Assembly: GCA_013115145.1 (NCBI GenBank)
Contig: JAAPAO010000027.1
Coordinates: 60,240 to 124,239, forward strand
Source of the DNA: Perkinsus chesapeaki
Taxonomy: Eukaryota > Perkinsozoa > Perkinsida > Perkinsidae
Length of the DNA stretch: 64,000 nucleotides
Direction: 5' to 3'
The notes beneath the pieces are model-generated. The model was not told where the DNA came from, did no database searches, and saw only the letters and a list, made by a program, of their open reading frames with translations. The position numbers were made by a program, and so were the translations under genes. Shown here one piece after another: positions 1 to 11,760 of this stretch. Each line of letters begins with the position of its first letter. The first letter of the stretch is position 1.

Positions 1-1579
1 GCCCTTACCTTTCAAATCCCTTTCCGCCTTGCCCTTCTCTTCCTCCACCTCAGCCAGCTTCACTTTTAATTCTGCCAACTCAGCAAGCGTCGCCTCGACA
101 TTGCGCGGAGGCGGCTCGAAGAGCTTCTTGCCGATGTTAGATCCGCCACTGAGAGATTGGAACGGCGATAGCACGTGAATTGCTTACTGCGGGCCTTACT
201 CGGGTGTCGCTAGATCCGAACATGGATCAATTTCATCCAGCAAGTCGTCGGCACGTGCGCCTGAAGGACAGCTAGTCGGAACAGTGCAATCCATATATTT
301 TTGGCTACCTGCCGAAATCTCGCTTTCGAAGTCACCGAGTTGATCAACTTTTTCCGGACTTCTGAAAACCTTCCTGTCCGTTCGACCTTCCTTTTCCACC
401 CTCACTTTTCCACAATAACATCGTCTGGAATTCTTCCAACAGCTTCAACGACACGGTCTTCTGGCAGTTCAATTTCGGCTACTATTCGGGACGGCGACTC
501 ATCTGCAACGGCGTACAAATCATCACGAACAAGCCTGCTACTTGTAGTGCTATAATTGATGGAAACCTTCGGTTTGCCTTTTACCGGCTCGGGACTGACT
601 TGAGCTGAGGATCTCTGGTCCGTATTCGAGAAGAGCCACGACTGTGAAACTCTAGCGGCCTGAGACCGGGTATCGAGTACTTGGAACTCCTCGGACATTC
701 CAACGAGTGCTGCATAAGCACGTCATCCAGACGCCATGATCGACGATTTGCACGACCTCTCTTCCTTGTAATAGAGAAATTGATATACAAGCACACTTTC
801 AATCGTGCAGATTGCAAACGGCCTCATACAGACTGGCCAAACAATTGTCCAGCGCCGGTCTGAGTGAGTTATCGATCGAATTGTTCAGAGATTAAAGCTC
901 ATGCGGAGGTAAATCATCGCATACCTCAATAAAGGGCTGCGAGTTTCTGATCCCACGATACGAAATTCATTATTAAATTCGATCGATAACGCATCTAGAT
1001 CGACGCTGGACAATTTCTGACCAGTCTGTGTGGTAAATAATACCACACCCGACAGCCGACAAACAATGCTCAATAAAAACCTACCAATTCCTCACGAGAG
1101 CTTTTCCCGTTCTTGTATTGCTCAACCGCCTGCTGGTAATACTGATCGTACCTATGTCGAAAATGAGCCGGATATCTCCACAGCTGATGCCACGCACGGA
1201 TGATCCCAAACACTTTCCTTTGTCTTAGTATTGTGAAAGAACACATCACCACTCGCTGTCTGGCACTGTACCCAAGGCTGCGGTATCGGCGTCCTCAGCG
1301 CCTAAGATGCCATCCATTGAAGACCACCACCAGCCGGCTTCTACCTGCTTGGCGATCCAGAACAGGTCGCGATCCTTCACCTTGTCCAATCCAAGCCAGA
1401 GAGCGTAGTCCTCGATCTCCTGCTCCGTTGGCTCCTCAGGTATCTGAGTTATTCCAGCATCAAGGTTCGGCGAAGCGTCCCTAACGGATGCTCACCTGCT
1501 GAGTTTTCCCCGACGACAGTCCAACGATTTTTCCAAGAACCGTAGCTTGAGCTTTCGCGGTTGCGGCTGTGGCTGCCAT
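1..1579 (-). CDS. CEP164-like WW-domain protein, 3' end beyond window
   Basis: Minus-strand multi-exon gene running off the left edge. Exon 1 (1496-1579) gives 28 residues from ATG at 1579. Exon 2 begins at 1443 and carries the segment PTEQEIEDYALWLGLD followed by DLFWIAKQ. The next exon carries a WW domain (PWVQCQ...GDVFFHNTKTKESVWDHP), then YDQYYQQAVEQYKNG. The order 'EIxxYAxxLGID / LxWIA / WW / WDHPxDxxY' is the N-terminal signature of CEP164, a distal-appendage protein of centrioles and basal bodies. Downstream exons are low complexity (start near 698), and the last visible one (9-155) is a charged helix rich in E/K/A, probably coiled coil. Introns are GT-AG and about 44 nt; one near 355-400 restores frame between two open segments. 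CEP164 assignment is inference from motif order; a different WW ciliary protein is possible. Confidence 0.6.
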
Positions 1580-1928
1580 TTCCAATTAAAATCTCACCGT
1601 GCCAATTGCTCACTTTGCGGAATGGTATGCAGAAAGCAATGCCATGATTCTCTATCAGAACATCACATAACAACAGCAGCTTTATCAACCAACATGTGAA
1701 TCAAGTGAATAGCACGAGATAGATATATAAAGAGAACTGCTACAAAAACAGCCCCATGAGCTGATTAAAATTTTAAAGCAGCTTTTTTGTTGCATAGGGA
1801 AGAAGAATCTACCGAAGTCCCTCTGGTCATGCCTCGGGGGGCACCGCTTTGATGCATAATAGTGCAAAATTCGCTTCCTGACGTTCAAGGAGCCTACGTA
1901 CGTTTCACCGCCAGTGACATGAGCTCCA
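1580..1928. other. Intergenic, no feature seen
   Basis: About 350 bases between the CEP164-like start (minus) and the 3' end of the aspartic protease (minus). The open frames here lack conserved motifs and overlap the protease 3' end. It should hold the upstream region of the CEP164-like gene; no promoter motif was recognised. Confidence 0.4.
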
Positions 1929-3083
1929 CTACATCTGGACAATATCAATCCAACCACCAGAAAGGTTAAAGAACGACTCATGTGCAGCAAAGAAGGGATA
2001 ACCAAGAACCAGGACATCCGACTCTTTGCCGTCACGCAGATGAAGTATACATCCGTCCTCATCGCACAAAGAAGTGTAATGCTCGGGCTTGATGATGACG
2101 CTAAGGAGCCCATGATCGCTATTTCCAAGCCTGTATTTCAGTGATGGGAGACAATCAATAGCATCTTCACGGATCAGCCAGTGATCTATCTCCGAGTCCC
2201 GCCAGATACTTCGCGTTGCAGAACGGCGCCTAACATTATTATTACTCTTCTTCATGTAGCAATCGTTGGTCTCCTCTATAATGACAGCCAGATCAGATGA
2301 TGGTATTTGAATGCAGTCATCCCCGGTATCGAATAGGGCTACAGGCTTTGACGAGGAGGCAGCAGATCTGATGCGACCAACCGTGAGGATACCGCCTTCC
2401 GGCTTGACAATCGTGACGCGAACAAGATCGACTAGAAACTGTCTCAGCTCCCCGTCTCTAGGAGGGACGAAGCGAGCGCGGTTCACCCTCCCAGATCTCG
2501 AACTACCAGCATCGGATGTACCGAGAACCAGCGTACCGCAAAAACCGTGACCATGAGCAGGCAGAATCGAGAAGGCGAGATCGTCAACAATATGAGCGTC
2601 CTCAAGCTGTTGTAGGAGCGATAAGGGTACCGTGGGCCTCGGAAATGAGAGACCTAGCAAACCGTCTGGGTGGCTGTCTGGAAGGACAGAGTCGTACCCG
2701 ATTACCAAACCAAAAGTGAATGAAGGGAGTGTGACGTTGCCGATACCGAGCGTGTCTTCGTGAGCTACTACGGTAACATTCTCTCTGCCATGAGCGAAGA
2801 AGATTTTCCAGCGATGTCTCTTGTAGACATCATCACAAAGGCGTGGATCAGGACAGAAATAGCACCCACTAGGAAGCTGATCGCACGCGCCTGGGCCATA
2901 CTTTTTCTCATACCAGTCACCGTAGACGGCAAAGGTTTCAGGCAAAGCGGAGTCAACGTTGAGGAGAAGAGACTGACCGCCTAGAGAGAGCGGTACAAGA
3001 CCGTCATCATGAAGAGGTAGTGTAATTTCACAAGGGACTCCCAACACCATCACCGACAATGTAAGGAAGGAAAGCAGCATCAT
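1929..3083 (-). CDS. Pepsin-family (A1) aspartic protease-like, secreted
   Basis: Intronless ORF of 384 residues from ATG at 3083. It opens with a hydrophobic signal peptide (MMLLSFLTLSVMVLGVPC). The bilobed pepsin plan is visible: first active-site region LLLNVDSALPETFAV near residue 40, the DGLLGLSFP segment that follows the first lobe near residue 140, and second active-site motif VALFDTGDDCIQIP near residue 250. The C-terminal GYPFFAAHESFF matches the usual 'G..FL....F D' strand. The second motif is canonical DTG, but the first is DSA rather than DTG/DSG. Cysteines are frequent, as expected for a secreted or vacuolar enzyme. Activity is uncertain because of the first motif. The TATA-poor region 3084-3280 lies upstream. 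Confidence 0.75.
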   Translation of the reverse strand: MMLLSFLTLSVMVLGVPCEITLPLHDDGLVPLSLGGQSLLLNVDSALPETFAVYGDWYEKKYGPGACDQLPSGCYFCPDPRLCDDVYKRHRWKIFFAHGRENVTVVAHEDTLGIGNVTLPSFTFGLVIGYDSVLPDSHPDGLLGLSFPRPTVPLSLLQQLEDAHIVDDLAFSILPAHGHGFCGTLVLGTSDAGSSRSGRVNRARFVPPRDGELRQFLVDLVRVTIVKPEGGILTVGRIRSAASSSKPVALFDTGDDCIQIPSSDLAVIIEETNDCYMKKSNNNVRRRSATRSIWRDSEIDHWLIREDAIDCLPSLKYRLGNSDHGLLSVIIKPEHYTSLCDEDGCILHLRDGKESDVLVLGYPFFAAHESFFNLSGGWIDIVQM

Positions 3084-3280
3084 CTAAAGTATCTGAAACC
3101 GGCAAACCGCGCTGTCAAAAAAGCGCGCGGCCGTAGTTGGGGAGCGCGCACGCCCGAAATATTATCTTATCAACGCAACCTCAATCTCTCTACGGCAGAG
3201 GTAGAGACTTGAACGATGCCGGCTGACGGCTGACGAACTGGAGAGGGACGTGCTTATATATCAACTTGGATTAACCACGC

Positions 3281-6200
3281 TCATCTGGATCTCCGAAATC
3301 CTAAAATTGACAATGAATAGTCGACAAACGGAGAGCTCACTTGCTGATCTTGGCTGCTATGATTGAGCGTCCAGTAGGCAACGAGGCGATTGAAAATGTC
3401 TAGTGGGAGAGAGAGGGAGCAGAAACCCCACAGGTACCTGAGAATGGCCTAAGCCTAATATACGGAAGAAAGGTAGCTCACCAGTATTTACAACGTGAAT
3501 CAGCGAATCTTCTTCGAACGTGCGCAGGCTTCGTCAGGACCTGAAATCTTAGATGGTCCGGCAGCTAAGGCACGAACGCACCTCAGCTGTTGTCAAATTG
3601 AGTAGCATGAAGCACGTTTGTCGGAGGAAGAGAGACACGACGAACCCTGCCCACAGGAAATTGGCCGCAGCGAAGAGAACCTACAGAAGTCTCCCGGGTG
3701 AGCGTGGACGCATCTGGAATGTTTTAGAAGGAATGCTCAATCCCGTCAAGGCTATCAGCATTACAATAGACAAACAATCAATATGATATGACCGACATGA
3801 GGATAATAATTAAATATAGCAGCCTAAAAATACAAATCCCGAGAGCGCCAGATGCGAACAATCGCTTTGGCAGGTAGCGCGTGCTCTATAGAGCGCAGAA
3901 AAGCTAAGTACGTGGCACGTAATAATAGTGTAGTTGGGGAACAATCTGTTACCAACAGCTACCAGTACTCACCACCAGAATTGTTAAAGCATCAACCTCT
4001 AGCTCAGGAGGGAAACCCTCTCGGAATGTGACCGTGGAGATGAACCGGAATACGAGATAGTAGGAGATAGCAAGGCCTGCGACCAGAACCTGAACCAATC
4101 ATCAGACAACGCACGTGGAGCTCTCCGCGGGAGCTCCAGCTATGAAACGAAGGCGTTACGTCGAAGGGCATATACTCTACCCCTTTTCTCGATCAAATAT
4201 AAACCTTCATCAAAACTGTCTAAATATGAGTCCTAATCTGGCAATAACTAATTTCAAATGTTCTGCCAAAGGCACGCAGTTTCAACTGCTGATTCCATTC
4301 ACACAATGTGAAACTGATAAGTTCTGCTCTCTCAGGTCTCTGACTGCGGAACGCGGTTGAGTCTCCTACGAGAAGGAAGAGATAAAAGCTCCGTTGGTTT
4401 CCAAGGCCAACACAGTTGTCGATCCACGGGCAATGGTGATCGAGACGATCAACGCATCTTCGGCACTCCTTACAGTGTCTAGAACGAAGTCGGTGAACTA
4501 CGCGACAAATAACGCAGACCTGACCAGCAGGGAGATCCGAATAATGACTCTTTCGGGTGTGATGCTTACCTGCTTGAACCTCCCCTCACAGAGTAACTTG
4601 TAGTACTCCGCCGGGACTCCTTCCCGACGAAGCTCCGAGAGCTTGCGCCTCAGACGTCGGCCGGGCGCATCGTTTGTCGTAGTTGAGTCTCTATCGTGGG
4701 AACCGTTAACGACCGAGCCTGCGGCGGCGATGGGAACACATACCGTAAGGATTCCCCATAACCATTAAAACCCCAATCGTACTCACTCGCTGATGAGGGA
4801 CGGGTACTTGTGAGCCACAGATGATCATACGTGTTCCTCTGTGAACGCTCCAGAGTCGCCTGAGTCACGGCAAGTCAACTAATTGTGATTCGCGCTTTCA
4901 ATGTGTGCGAGAAGAGTACGGTGTTTGGGCATCAAGATACGAGGATGAGAAAGGCAAATCAAAGTATATCATCGAGTGCGCGATGGTGACGTCTCTCCCA
5001 TTAAAATTAAATCGAACATGTCATACCCAGGCTTCACCGGCAGGCTGTCCTCGACCCGGTGCAACCAGGAGCACTTCATAGCTGGTTGTTGGCAGCATCT
5101 GTTCGACGATAGTGACAGTTCAATGCCCTCGAGATGTACGTACTTGCTGTGTTAGTTCAGTCTTCAATTCTTGGCAATCATCTAGCTGCGAGCCTAAAGG
5201 GTACTCGGCAAGCCAACCTGGCAAGTGAACGCCCTACAGCGTGCCTCGGGAAAGATGAAATACTAACCTGGATCACTGTAGCAAGTGACAGCCCATAAAA
5301 AGATGGTAAGTATAAGACACAGAGCCTGTAGGTGGAGCCAGAGTGAATCCCATAGATCTTCGTTGAGCCATGGCCACAGGAGGCACGAGAAGAAGGCGAA
5401 CTCTATAACGAACGCCGAGAGGAACCTGACCGATAGGGAGTTTGCAATTCACAACGTCTCGGTCATAGAGGCCTTGCATGTTCGCATATTGGTTATGTAG
5501 AAGATAGGGGCGGCCGAACAGGCTGTGGCAAACCCGCGTTTTCTGCGGGAAGGTGAAATGTATATCATGAATGACCGACCAGAGCCACCTGCATGCACAA
5601 GTGAATCCATCCGAAACCATTTCTCTTCGCCAAATGTAAGGGTGACTCTCCACTGCTGTTGGGCAAGTCAAGTAGAAGGACCGCGCCAACATCGATGAGA
5701 ATTTCGATAACCTGTATCAGAACGAAAGCCGGAGAGGAGCCACGCCCAGCCGGATGGTAGATAAAGCAAGTGACGGAACACACCATGTCTTGTCCCTGCA
5801 TGGCGGCCAAATGTAGGGGAGTCATTCCGTCGATGTCGCGTTCAGCTAGTAGAGCTCCACGAGATAGCAGCCATTGAACAGACTTGCGGTGCCCCTAACA
5901 AAAACGCAAATTGATAGTATGTGGGGCGGAGTTCAAATATACATGTATGTAGCAAGTCAGTGAATTGCTATACTTGACTTGAATTCAGTCGTATTCACAG
6001 AATACTATTCAGAATAGCAAACCTTGATAAATGTGTATTAAGGAGTAATGCTGGACTGATAGTATCCCTTAGCCGATTTACTACAAGGCATCTCTGATCG
6101 GTGAGGCGATAACTCAGTTACTAGCAGTTCCTATGTCACAAACCACGAGCGAAACACACGACGTGCACGACACAAAACAGTTAAAAAGAAAACATAGCGA

Positions 6201-6910
6201 AACACGCCGAACTCGACATAGTTAAAGGGAATACGTGCAAACCTTGTAAGCGGCCCAGTGCAAGGCAGTTCGGCCGAGGCTGTCCCTTTCATCAATGAAG
6301 AGTCCTCCAGTCAGCCAAAGCCATTCCATCATAGCCACGTTGTCGAACTGGGCGCATACTATGAGCAGGGTGAAGCCGTCCTGAGAGACCATTATAGTGG
6401 ACGCCAACCCACAACAGTCTCACCATGTCCCGCGTGTCGGTTAACAACTGCGGAGCGTCCGTTCCGGCCTCAGAGAGGGGCTTCACTGCTTCCACCAACA
6501 ATCTTACACCAACTGTGTTTGAGGCCTAATAGGAGTAATTGTCAATCACAAAACTCTGAGAGTGAGCAGCTACTTTTGCTGCCCATACAATTGGAGTTTC
6601 ACCACTAGCATTCGCCTGTTCCACTAGAGCCTGCGCCATCGGTGTGCTTAGCAGCTTCCTCGTTGTATCGTGGTCTTTGTGCCTGATGGGAGTTAGCCGC
6701 CTGACGATGCATTGTAACACTGCACCAGAGCGCCCAATGAAGAATGGTATTGCCATCAGCGTCTCTCTGGAAGGGGTCTGGCAACTGTAGATTTGCCTAC
6801 AAAATAGTTATATCATTGATAGACGCGGTCCACACCTTAGTCATCTCAATACCCCTTGAGTCATCTCCAAGGCTCCGGGTAGGTTCAAGCAATCGCGTCG
6901 CCGTCAGCAT
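3281..6910 (-). CDS. Ankyrin-repeat DHHC palmitoyltransferase (AKR1/HIP14 type)
   Basis: Multi-exon minus-strand gene. N-terminal ankyrin repeats: [13 protein letters not shown] (about 6750), [12 protein letters not shown] (6600), [14 protein letters not shown] (6260), [18 protein letters not shown] (5800) and [14 protein letters not shown] (5640). A transmembrane stretch follows ([19 protein letters not shown], about 5290), ending in the DPG motif. The catalytic Cys-rich domain at about 4400-4540 reads VCVICR...HCKECRRC then [18 protein letters not shown]. Two further membrane exons follow (about 3975-4095 and 3595-3690), the second ending NLTTAE, the TTxE motif. The C-terminal exon ends with TGA at 3281. 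Domain order matches yeast Akr1 and animal ZDHHC17/13, membrane S-acyltransferases of the Golgi. Introns are mostly 40-60 nt, with some of a few hundred. The start at 6910 is the least certain point; an upstream exon is possible. Confidence 0.85.
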
Positions 6911-7759
6911 CAATGTTGGCTGGATCAATGTAGGTCTCGTGGGCGAGACCCGCCCAGGTTCATCACTGCAAACTCAACCCTATTTCGTGCTATTGAAACG
7001 GGAGCACAAGCTTGATGACTCTGGAGTGCTGAGAGTTGGATTCTTCCCTGTACTAATATCTCCTCATCAGTGTTTCATCGCATCATCGTGAGCGACTCCG
7101 GCCCCCTAGCCCCTGTAGGTGCCAACGTCAAGAGGGCAATCGTCATTAAAACCCATCCGAAGAAAGCGATATAGTAGTCGGTGAACCAGGTACTAAGTAC
7201 AAGAAGTTGGATAACTAGCCTGAGCTAGCCTAGAGGGTTCCACACCTGCCACCTCAGGTGTACAGGTCACCTGCCACAGGTGACCTGCGACCAGAGGTCA
7301 CCAGAGTTCTAGGCCATGAATGCACACATCCTGATAAGCTGCATCGTGGCAGTGGGCCATTCAGCAATCTATCTATCGGGGAGGACCGCTCGCATGTCGA
7401 TGCAATGCAGCCCTTCCTTTTCATCTCATTAAGAGGGGGTTAACGAATAACTCCGACGTCGGCAATAAGAAAGGCGAAGTAGTTTGTTAACTTCTCTGTA
7501 CGATGAATTGATTAGAGCTCGTTATGAAACTAACCAAGCACGGAACGTCACCTTCATGAGGGTATCTCAGTATATTGTCTGAAGAGGAGCAAGAGCTCAC
7601 CAGTGTCAACAGTGTGAAACTGTACGCGGGTGTACCACCACTAGAGCCAACTGCACCCACAGTATCTCAGTGCGCGTATACATATTGACTCCCCACTGTA
7701 AACTCAATGCGTCCTCGTCCTATTGATGATGTTAACACCGGCTAACGCATGAGCAGAAG
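6911..7759. other. Intergenic; contains a hairpin cluster
   Basis: About 850 bases between the palmitoyltransferase start and the IQ-protein 3' end. Six-frame reading shows no convincing gene. The one structured element is the hairpin group at 7243-7300, listed separately. Confidence 0.5.
7243..7300. repeat. Multi-arm palindrome cluster (AGGTCACCTG arms)
   Basis: Two successive inverted repeats: CACCTG at 7243-7248 with CAGGTG at 7255-7260, then CAGGTCACCTG at 7263-7273 with CAGGTGACCTG at 7277-7287 (3-nt loop). A further AGGTCACC follows at 7295. The same word is therefore present in alternating orientation three times, so several foldbacks compete. No coding role is apparent. Confidence 0.7.
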
Positions 7760-9231
7760 CTACAGTCCACGAAGGGTCAATCCTTTCGTTTGACGTCTAG
7801 ACAAGAAGCTCTGTATTTTAATTGCAGCCTTCTCGTGCTCGACCGTGTATGTACGTTGCAAAGGAGCTGTCGTTCGTGGTGGCTGCGGAGGGAGTGTCTT
7901 GGCTTTGTGTTCTCTATGTCTGCGAGCGTCTCCCCGCTCCTTTATACTGGCCTTGCTTCTAGCCATCTCTCTTCTCTGTATGGTGCCATACGCTCGCTTT
8001 TGAGTGGACTTGAGCAATTCGATAACGAGGTCTGCTGTAGACATCCTTAGAGATCTATACTGTTTCTGAATGAGTGCTGCCGCTGCCTGCACTGCTGGAC
8101 TATTCTCCCATTCACGACGTGCCTGGGCGAAAGCCCGGTATCGTCTTTGTATGATAATGGAGGCATCATTCCGCCTCTTTTGCTCTCGCCTGGCGCGTGC
8201 AAGCGTCCGATATGCCCGCTGCACCGTTATGGCGCTGGTCTGAAGCTGGCACTCTCGGTCGGCGACATTCTGAAAAAGGACATACTCTGGCTAATTAGGC
8301 TGACTAGAATTCAGTGAAAACGGAGACAACCAATTCAAAAGGTAAAATCCTTGAAAGGCCTACCCTCAACGATCGGCAATAGACTCGTCGAAGCAATGCC
8401 TTCCGGACCATGCACACATCTGTCTCCTCCTCCTCCTCGTTGACCGCCTCTGTCTGGACGGATACGCTTCTCTTAGCCCGCTGCCTGCGCGGTGAGACCT
8501 TCTTCGGGCGAGGTTTTGGAGGAAGCCGAACCGGCGGGGCTTCTATCAGAATCGATGATGTGGTCCAGCCCTCGCTCATCGTGCTAGCATATGCTACCAG
8601 GGAAGACTCAGTTCCCATAGAGGTGGTAATATCTCCCGACTGGAGCACCAACGTGGTGCTCCCCACAGCCGTGCTGGGCTTCCGGAACCGGTTGCGCCGT
8701 GGTGTACACTTTACAAGCCGAGGAGTTGGATCAAGCTCCTCGTAGCAAGACATTTGGGTCGGCACCAAACTTTCTAGCTTCAGCTCAGAGCAGGCGCTGA
8801 TCTCCGCGTCTCGAATAGGGGTCGTCTCTCGTATGGGTGGTAACGTCACCGGTGCACGCGGCTCGATCGACAAATGCCTGAGGGAGACATGGAATCCACT
8901 GATCAAACTCAGCAGCTTACTCTCTCAGCTTATCACTTGCCTTTCGCGCTTTCTCACTAGCAACCAAATCGGGTAGTTGAGCCTCGCTTATGAGACCGAC
9001 ACTAGCAAAGGGATCGTATCGCATCGTCCCACGGGTGACTTGTCGTAGTAGCCGCAACTCCCTTGATAGATATGATTCAACAACCGAAAGATACGCCCGA
9101 TGACGTCGCATTCTGTTCTTCCACTCCTTGTAGCCTTGTCGTTTCCGGACGTTCGTACCCGTACTAAGCGCCAGGGCCCGTTGAAGCTCGAACCCCCCAG
9201 CAATAACGGCAGAGGAGTGTGCCATAGGCAT
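7760..9231 (-). CDS. IQ-motif protein (calmodulin-binding repeats)
   Basis: Three exons on the minus strand: about 8921-9231, 8364-8877 and 7760-8269, joined by introns of 43 and 94 nt that keep frame. The first exon has FELQRALAL and a basic helix (YKEWKNRMRRHRAYL). The middle is low complexity with proline/arginine clusters and an acidic run NEEEEET. The last exon has four IQ-like repeats: ITVQRAYRTLARARR, ASIIIQRRYRAFAQARR, AAALIQKQYRSLRMS and AAIKIQSFLSRRQTKG. IQ motifs bind calmodulin or centrins, and such proteins are common in the alveolate cytoskeleton and flagellum. No catalytic domain is visible. The 5' end could extend upstream of the ATG at 9231. Confidence 0.7.
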
Positions 9232-9431
9232 CTTCTGGCCACTGGCAAATAACTACAACCGTTTCATCTGTTCTTCTCTGCGGCACTATGGCTTATTTCT
9301 CGATGCGAATCTTTTGTAACAACACAAGTTGGAAGCATCATGTAAAAAGTGGGTGTATGTCATATCAACTAACAGCTTCTAACAGGCGTCTGATCCTGAC
9401 CAGACATGGATTGACAATACTAATAAAAAAC

Positions 9432-11396
9432 CTAGAGCTCATCAGGAGCCTCATCATCGTCATCCTCCTCCATGTCTGCGCCGCCACCGCCAGCTTGGTA
9501 GTATTTGCTGATGATAGGACCACACACGCCTTCAGTCTCCTTCTGCTGGGCCTTGATCTCTTCAGCATCGGCGGTCTCGCCGTTGGTCGAGATCCAGTCC
9601 TCTCCGTCCTTGACAGCCTCAAGTACTTGCTCCTTCTCCTCCTCATCCATCTTATCACCAAGGCCAGGCTGGCCGCCAGTACCCTCGATGGCACTGCGCA
9701 TCGAGTGGAGGTAGTTGTCGTAGGCGTTCTTAGCGTCAAGCCTCTCTTTTGTCTTCTTATCCTCATCAGCAAACTTCTCAGCATCGCGGATCATCTGCTC
9801 AATCTGGTCCTCGGAAAGACGACCCTTATCGTTAGTGATGGTAACGTGCTCCTTCTTGCCGGTTCCCTTGTCGACGGCCTGCACGTTCATGATACCATTG
9901 GCATCGATCTCGAAGGTAACCTCAATCTGAGGCTGACCTCTGGGGGCTGGAGGAATGCCAGAAAGCTCAAACTGGCCGAGCTCGTGGTTATCCTTAGTCA
10001 TCGGACGCTCACCCTCGTACACGCGGATGTTGACGGCGGGCTGGTTGTCCTGGTAGGTCGAGAAGACCTGCGATTTCTTGGTGGGGATAACAGTGTTACG
10101 GTTGATGATCTTGGTCATAACACCTCCGACAGTCTCGATACCGAGAGAAAGAGGAGTGACGTCCAAAAGAAGGAGATCTTGGCCGCCCTCGCCCTTCAAG
10201 ATACCACCCTGTACGGCGGCACCATACGCAACGGCCTCATCGGGGTTGATACCGCGGTTAGGCTCCTTGCCACCGAAGAAGTCCTTGATGAGGGACTGGA
10301 TCTTGGGGATACGAGTGGAACCACCGACCAAGACGACCTCATCAATCTGGCTCTTGCTCAGACCAGAGTCGTCCAAGACGGTCTTGACGGGAGTCAAGGT
10401 GTTCTTGAACAAGTCGGCGTTAAGCTCCTCAAAGCGGGCTCTGGAGAGGGTCTCCGAGAAGTCGATACCGTCCATGATACCCTCAATCTCAACAACTGCC
10501 TGATGAGTGGAGGAGAGGGCTCTCTTTGCCTTCTCGACTTCTCTGCGCAACTTAGCCAATGCACGCTTGTCAGATCGGAGGTCCTTCTTGTGCTTCTTCT
10601 GGAAAATCTTGATGAAATGGTCCATCACACGCTGATCGAAATCTTCACCACCCAAGTGAGTATCACCAGAGGTAGCAACGACTTCGAAGACACCGTTGTC
10701 GATGGTGAGCAGTGACACATCGAAGGTACCACCGCCCAAATCATACACAAGAATATTCTTCTCGGACTTCTTGTCGAGACCGTAAGCGATAGCGGCAGCG
10801 GTGGGCTCGTTGATGATTCTCATAACGTTGAGACCAGCAATGGTGCCGGCGTCCTTGGTTGCTTGACGCTGACCGTCGTTGAAGTAGGCAGGGACGGTGA
10901 TGACAGCGTTCTTGACTTCGGTACCAAGATAGTTCTCGGCAGTCTCCTTCATCTTAGTGAGGACCATAGCTGAGATCTCCTCGGGGGTCAAGGTCTTCTC
11001 CTGTCCCTTGATGGTAACTCTGATCATTGGCTTGCCACCCTTATCGACGATGCCGAACGGCAAGAGCTTCTTATCGCGCTGAATGGTCTTATCAGCATAG
11101 CGACGGCCGATCAGCCTCTTAACGTCGAAGACGGTGTTCTGGGGGTCAACGGCGACGTAGTTCTTAGCGGCCTCACCCACAAGCCTCTCATCATCGGTAA
11201 AGGCAACGTAAGATGGAGTAATACGGTTACCCTGGTCGTTGGGGATGATCTCAACACGACCATTCTTGTAGATGCCGACGCACGAGTAGGTGGTACCGAG
11301 ATCTATGCCGATCACGGGGCCCTCGACCTTGTTCTCCTCCTTGGCACCGTACACCAGTGCACTGAGCGAGGCGAGAACTGCGATGAATATTTTCAT
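9432..11396 (-). CDS. BiP: ER Hsp70 chaperone BiP/GRP78
   Basis: Single uninterrupted ORF of 654 residues. Signal peptide [18 protein letters not shown], then the Hsp70 ATPase signatures [28 protein letters not shown] and [15 protein letters not shown], the linker region [15 protein letters not shown], the substrate-binding domain, and a lid ending in an acidic run [12 protein letters not shown]. Length and order fit ER-lumenal BiP, which folds secretory proteins with J-domain partners. The terminal tetrapeptide is PDEL rather than KDEL/HDEL. The whole gene lacks introns, unlike most neighbours, and shows strong codon bias; a long open frame opposite it is a by-product. It is divergently arranged with membrane-protein gene A. 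Confidence 0.97.
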   Translation of the reverse strand: MKIFIAVLASLSALVYGAKEENKVEGPVIGIDLGTTYSCVGIYKNGRVEIIPNDQGNRITPSYVAFTDDERLVGEAAKNYVAVDPQNTVFDVKRLIGRRYADKTIQRDKKLLPFGIVDKGGKPMIRVTIKGQEKTLTPEEISAMVLTKMKETAENYLGTEVKNAVITVPAYFNDGQRQATKDAGTIAGLNVMRIINEPTAAAIAYGLDKKSEKNILVYDLGGGTFDVSLLTIDNGVFEVVATSGDTHLGGEDFDQRVMDHFIKIFQKKHKKDLRSDKRALAKLRREVEKAKRALSSTHQAVVEIEGIMDGIDFSETLSRARFEELNADLFKNTLTPVKTVLDDSGLSKSQIDEVVLVGGSTRIPKIQSLIKDFFGGKEPNRGINPDEAVAYGAAVQGGILKGEGGQDLLLLDVTPLSLGIETVGGVMTKIINRNTVIPTKKSQVFSTYQDNQPAVNIRVYEGERPMTKDNHELGQFELSGIPPAPRGQPQIEVTFEIDANGIMNVQAVDKGTGKKEHVTITNDKGRLSEDQIEQMIRDAEKFADEDKKTKERLDAKNAYDNYLHSMRSAIEGTGGQPGLGDKMDEEEKEQVLEAVKDGEDWISTNGETADAEEIKAQQKETEGVCGPIISKYYQAGGGGADMEEDDDDEAPDEL

Positions 11397-11760
11397 AGGG
11401 AAACGAATAAAACTGAATCCTAAAAGATATCAGGATCACTATCGCAATTCACTCTCCTTCGAAGATACAAGGAAGGGCAATGATCAACCGCACGCGTGCG
11501 AATCCGGAGGCGTCTCAAGGCGAGCGAGATTTGAGCTGCGCGGAGCGAAGCGATGTATGAGTGCGCAATTTGTCACTCCAACCTTTTGTGGAGGCTTCAC
11601 TTGATCTGGACTCCAGGGACAGCCTCTGCATCGTATCTCGAGGGTTAGATAGGGAAAGCTTGCTTGTGATGGCCATCGAGATCCATTAGGCTGTCTCATT
11701 GCCTATTGGTGTGTGGTTCCCACTTGGTGTGCATCGTCTGCCCGGTTGCGGGGATGATAC
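11397..11760. promoter_or_regulatory. Divergent intergenic region, BiP / gene A
   Basis: About 360 bases between the BiP start codon (minus) and the first candidate ATG of gene A (plus), so it should hold both promoters. I see no TATA box, nor an unambiguous heat-shock or ER-stress element. The phrase GCGCGGAGCGAAGCG at about 11538 has relatives near 31214 and 48130. Confidence 0.4.

Noticed and set aside
8899-8920. 22-nt intron in the IQ gene
   Set aside because: A 43-nt intron (8878-8920) with a better acceptor keeps the same frame and fits the size seen in other genes.
9288-10715. 475-residue plus-strand ORF opposite BiP
   Set aside because: It lies wholly antisense to a perfectly conserved Hsp70; the long open frame follows from the biased codon use of BiP, and its translation is Leu/Val/Ser-rich without motifs.
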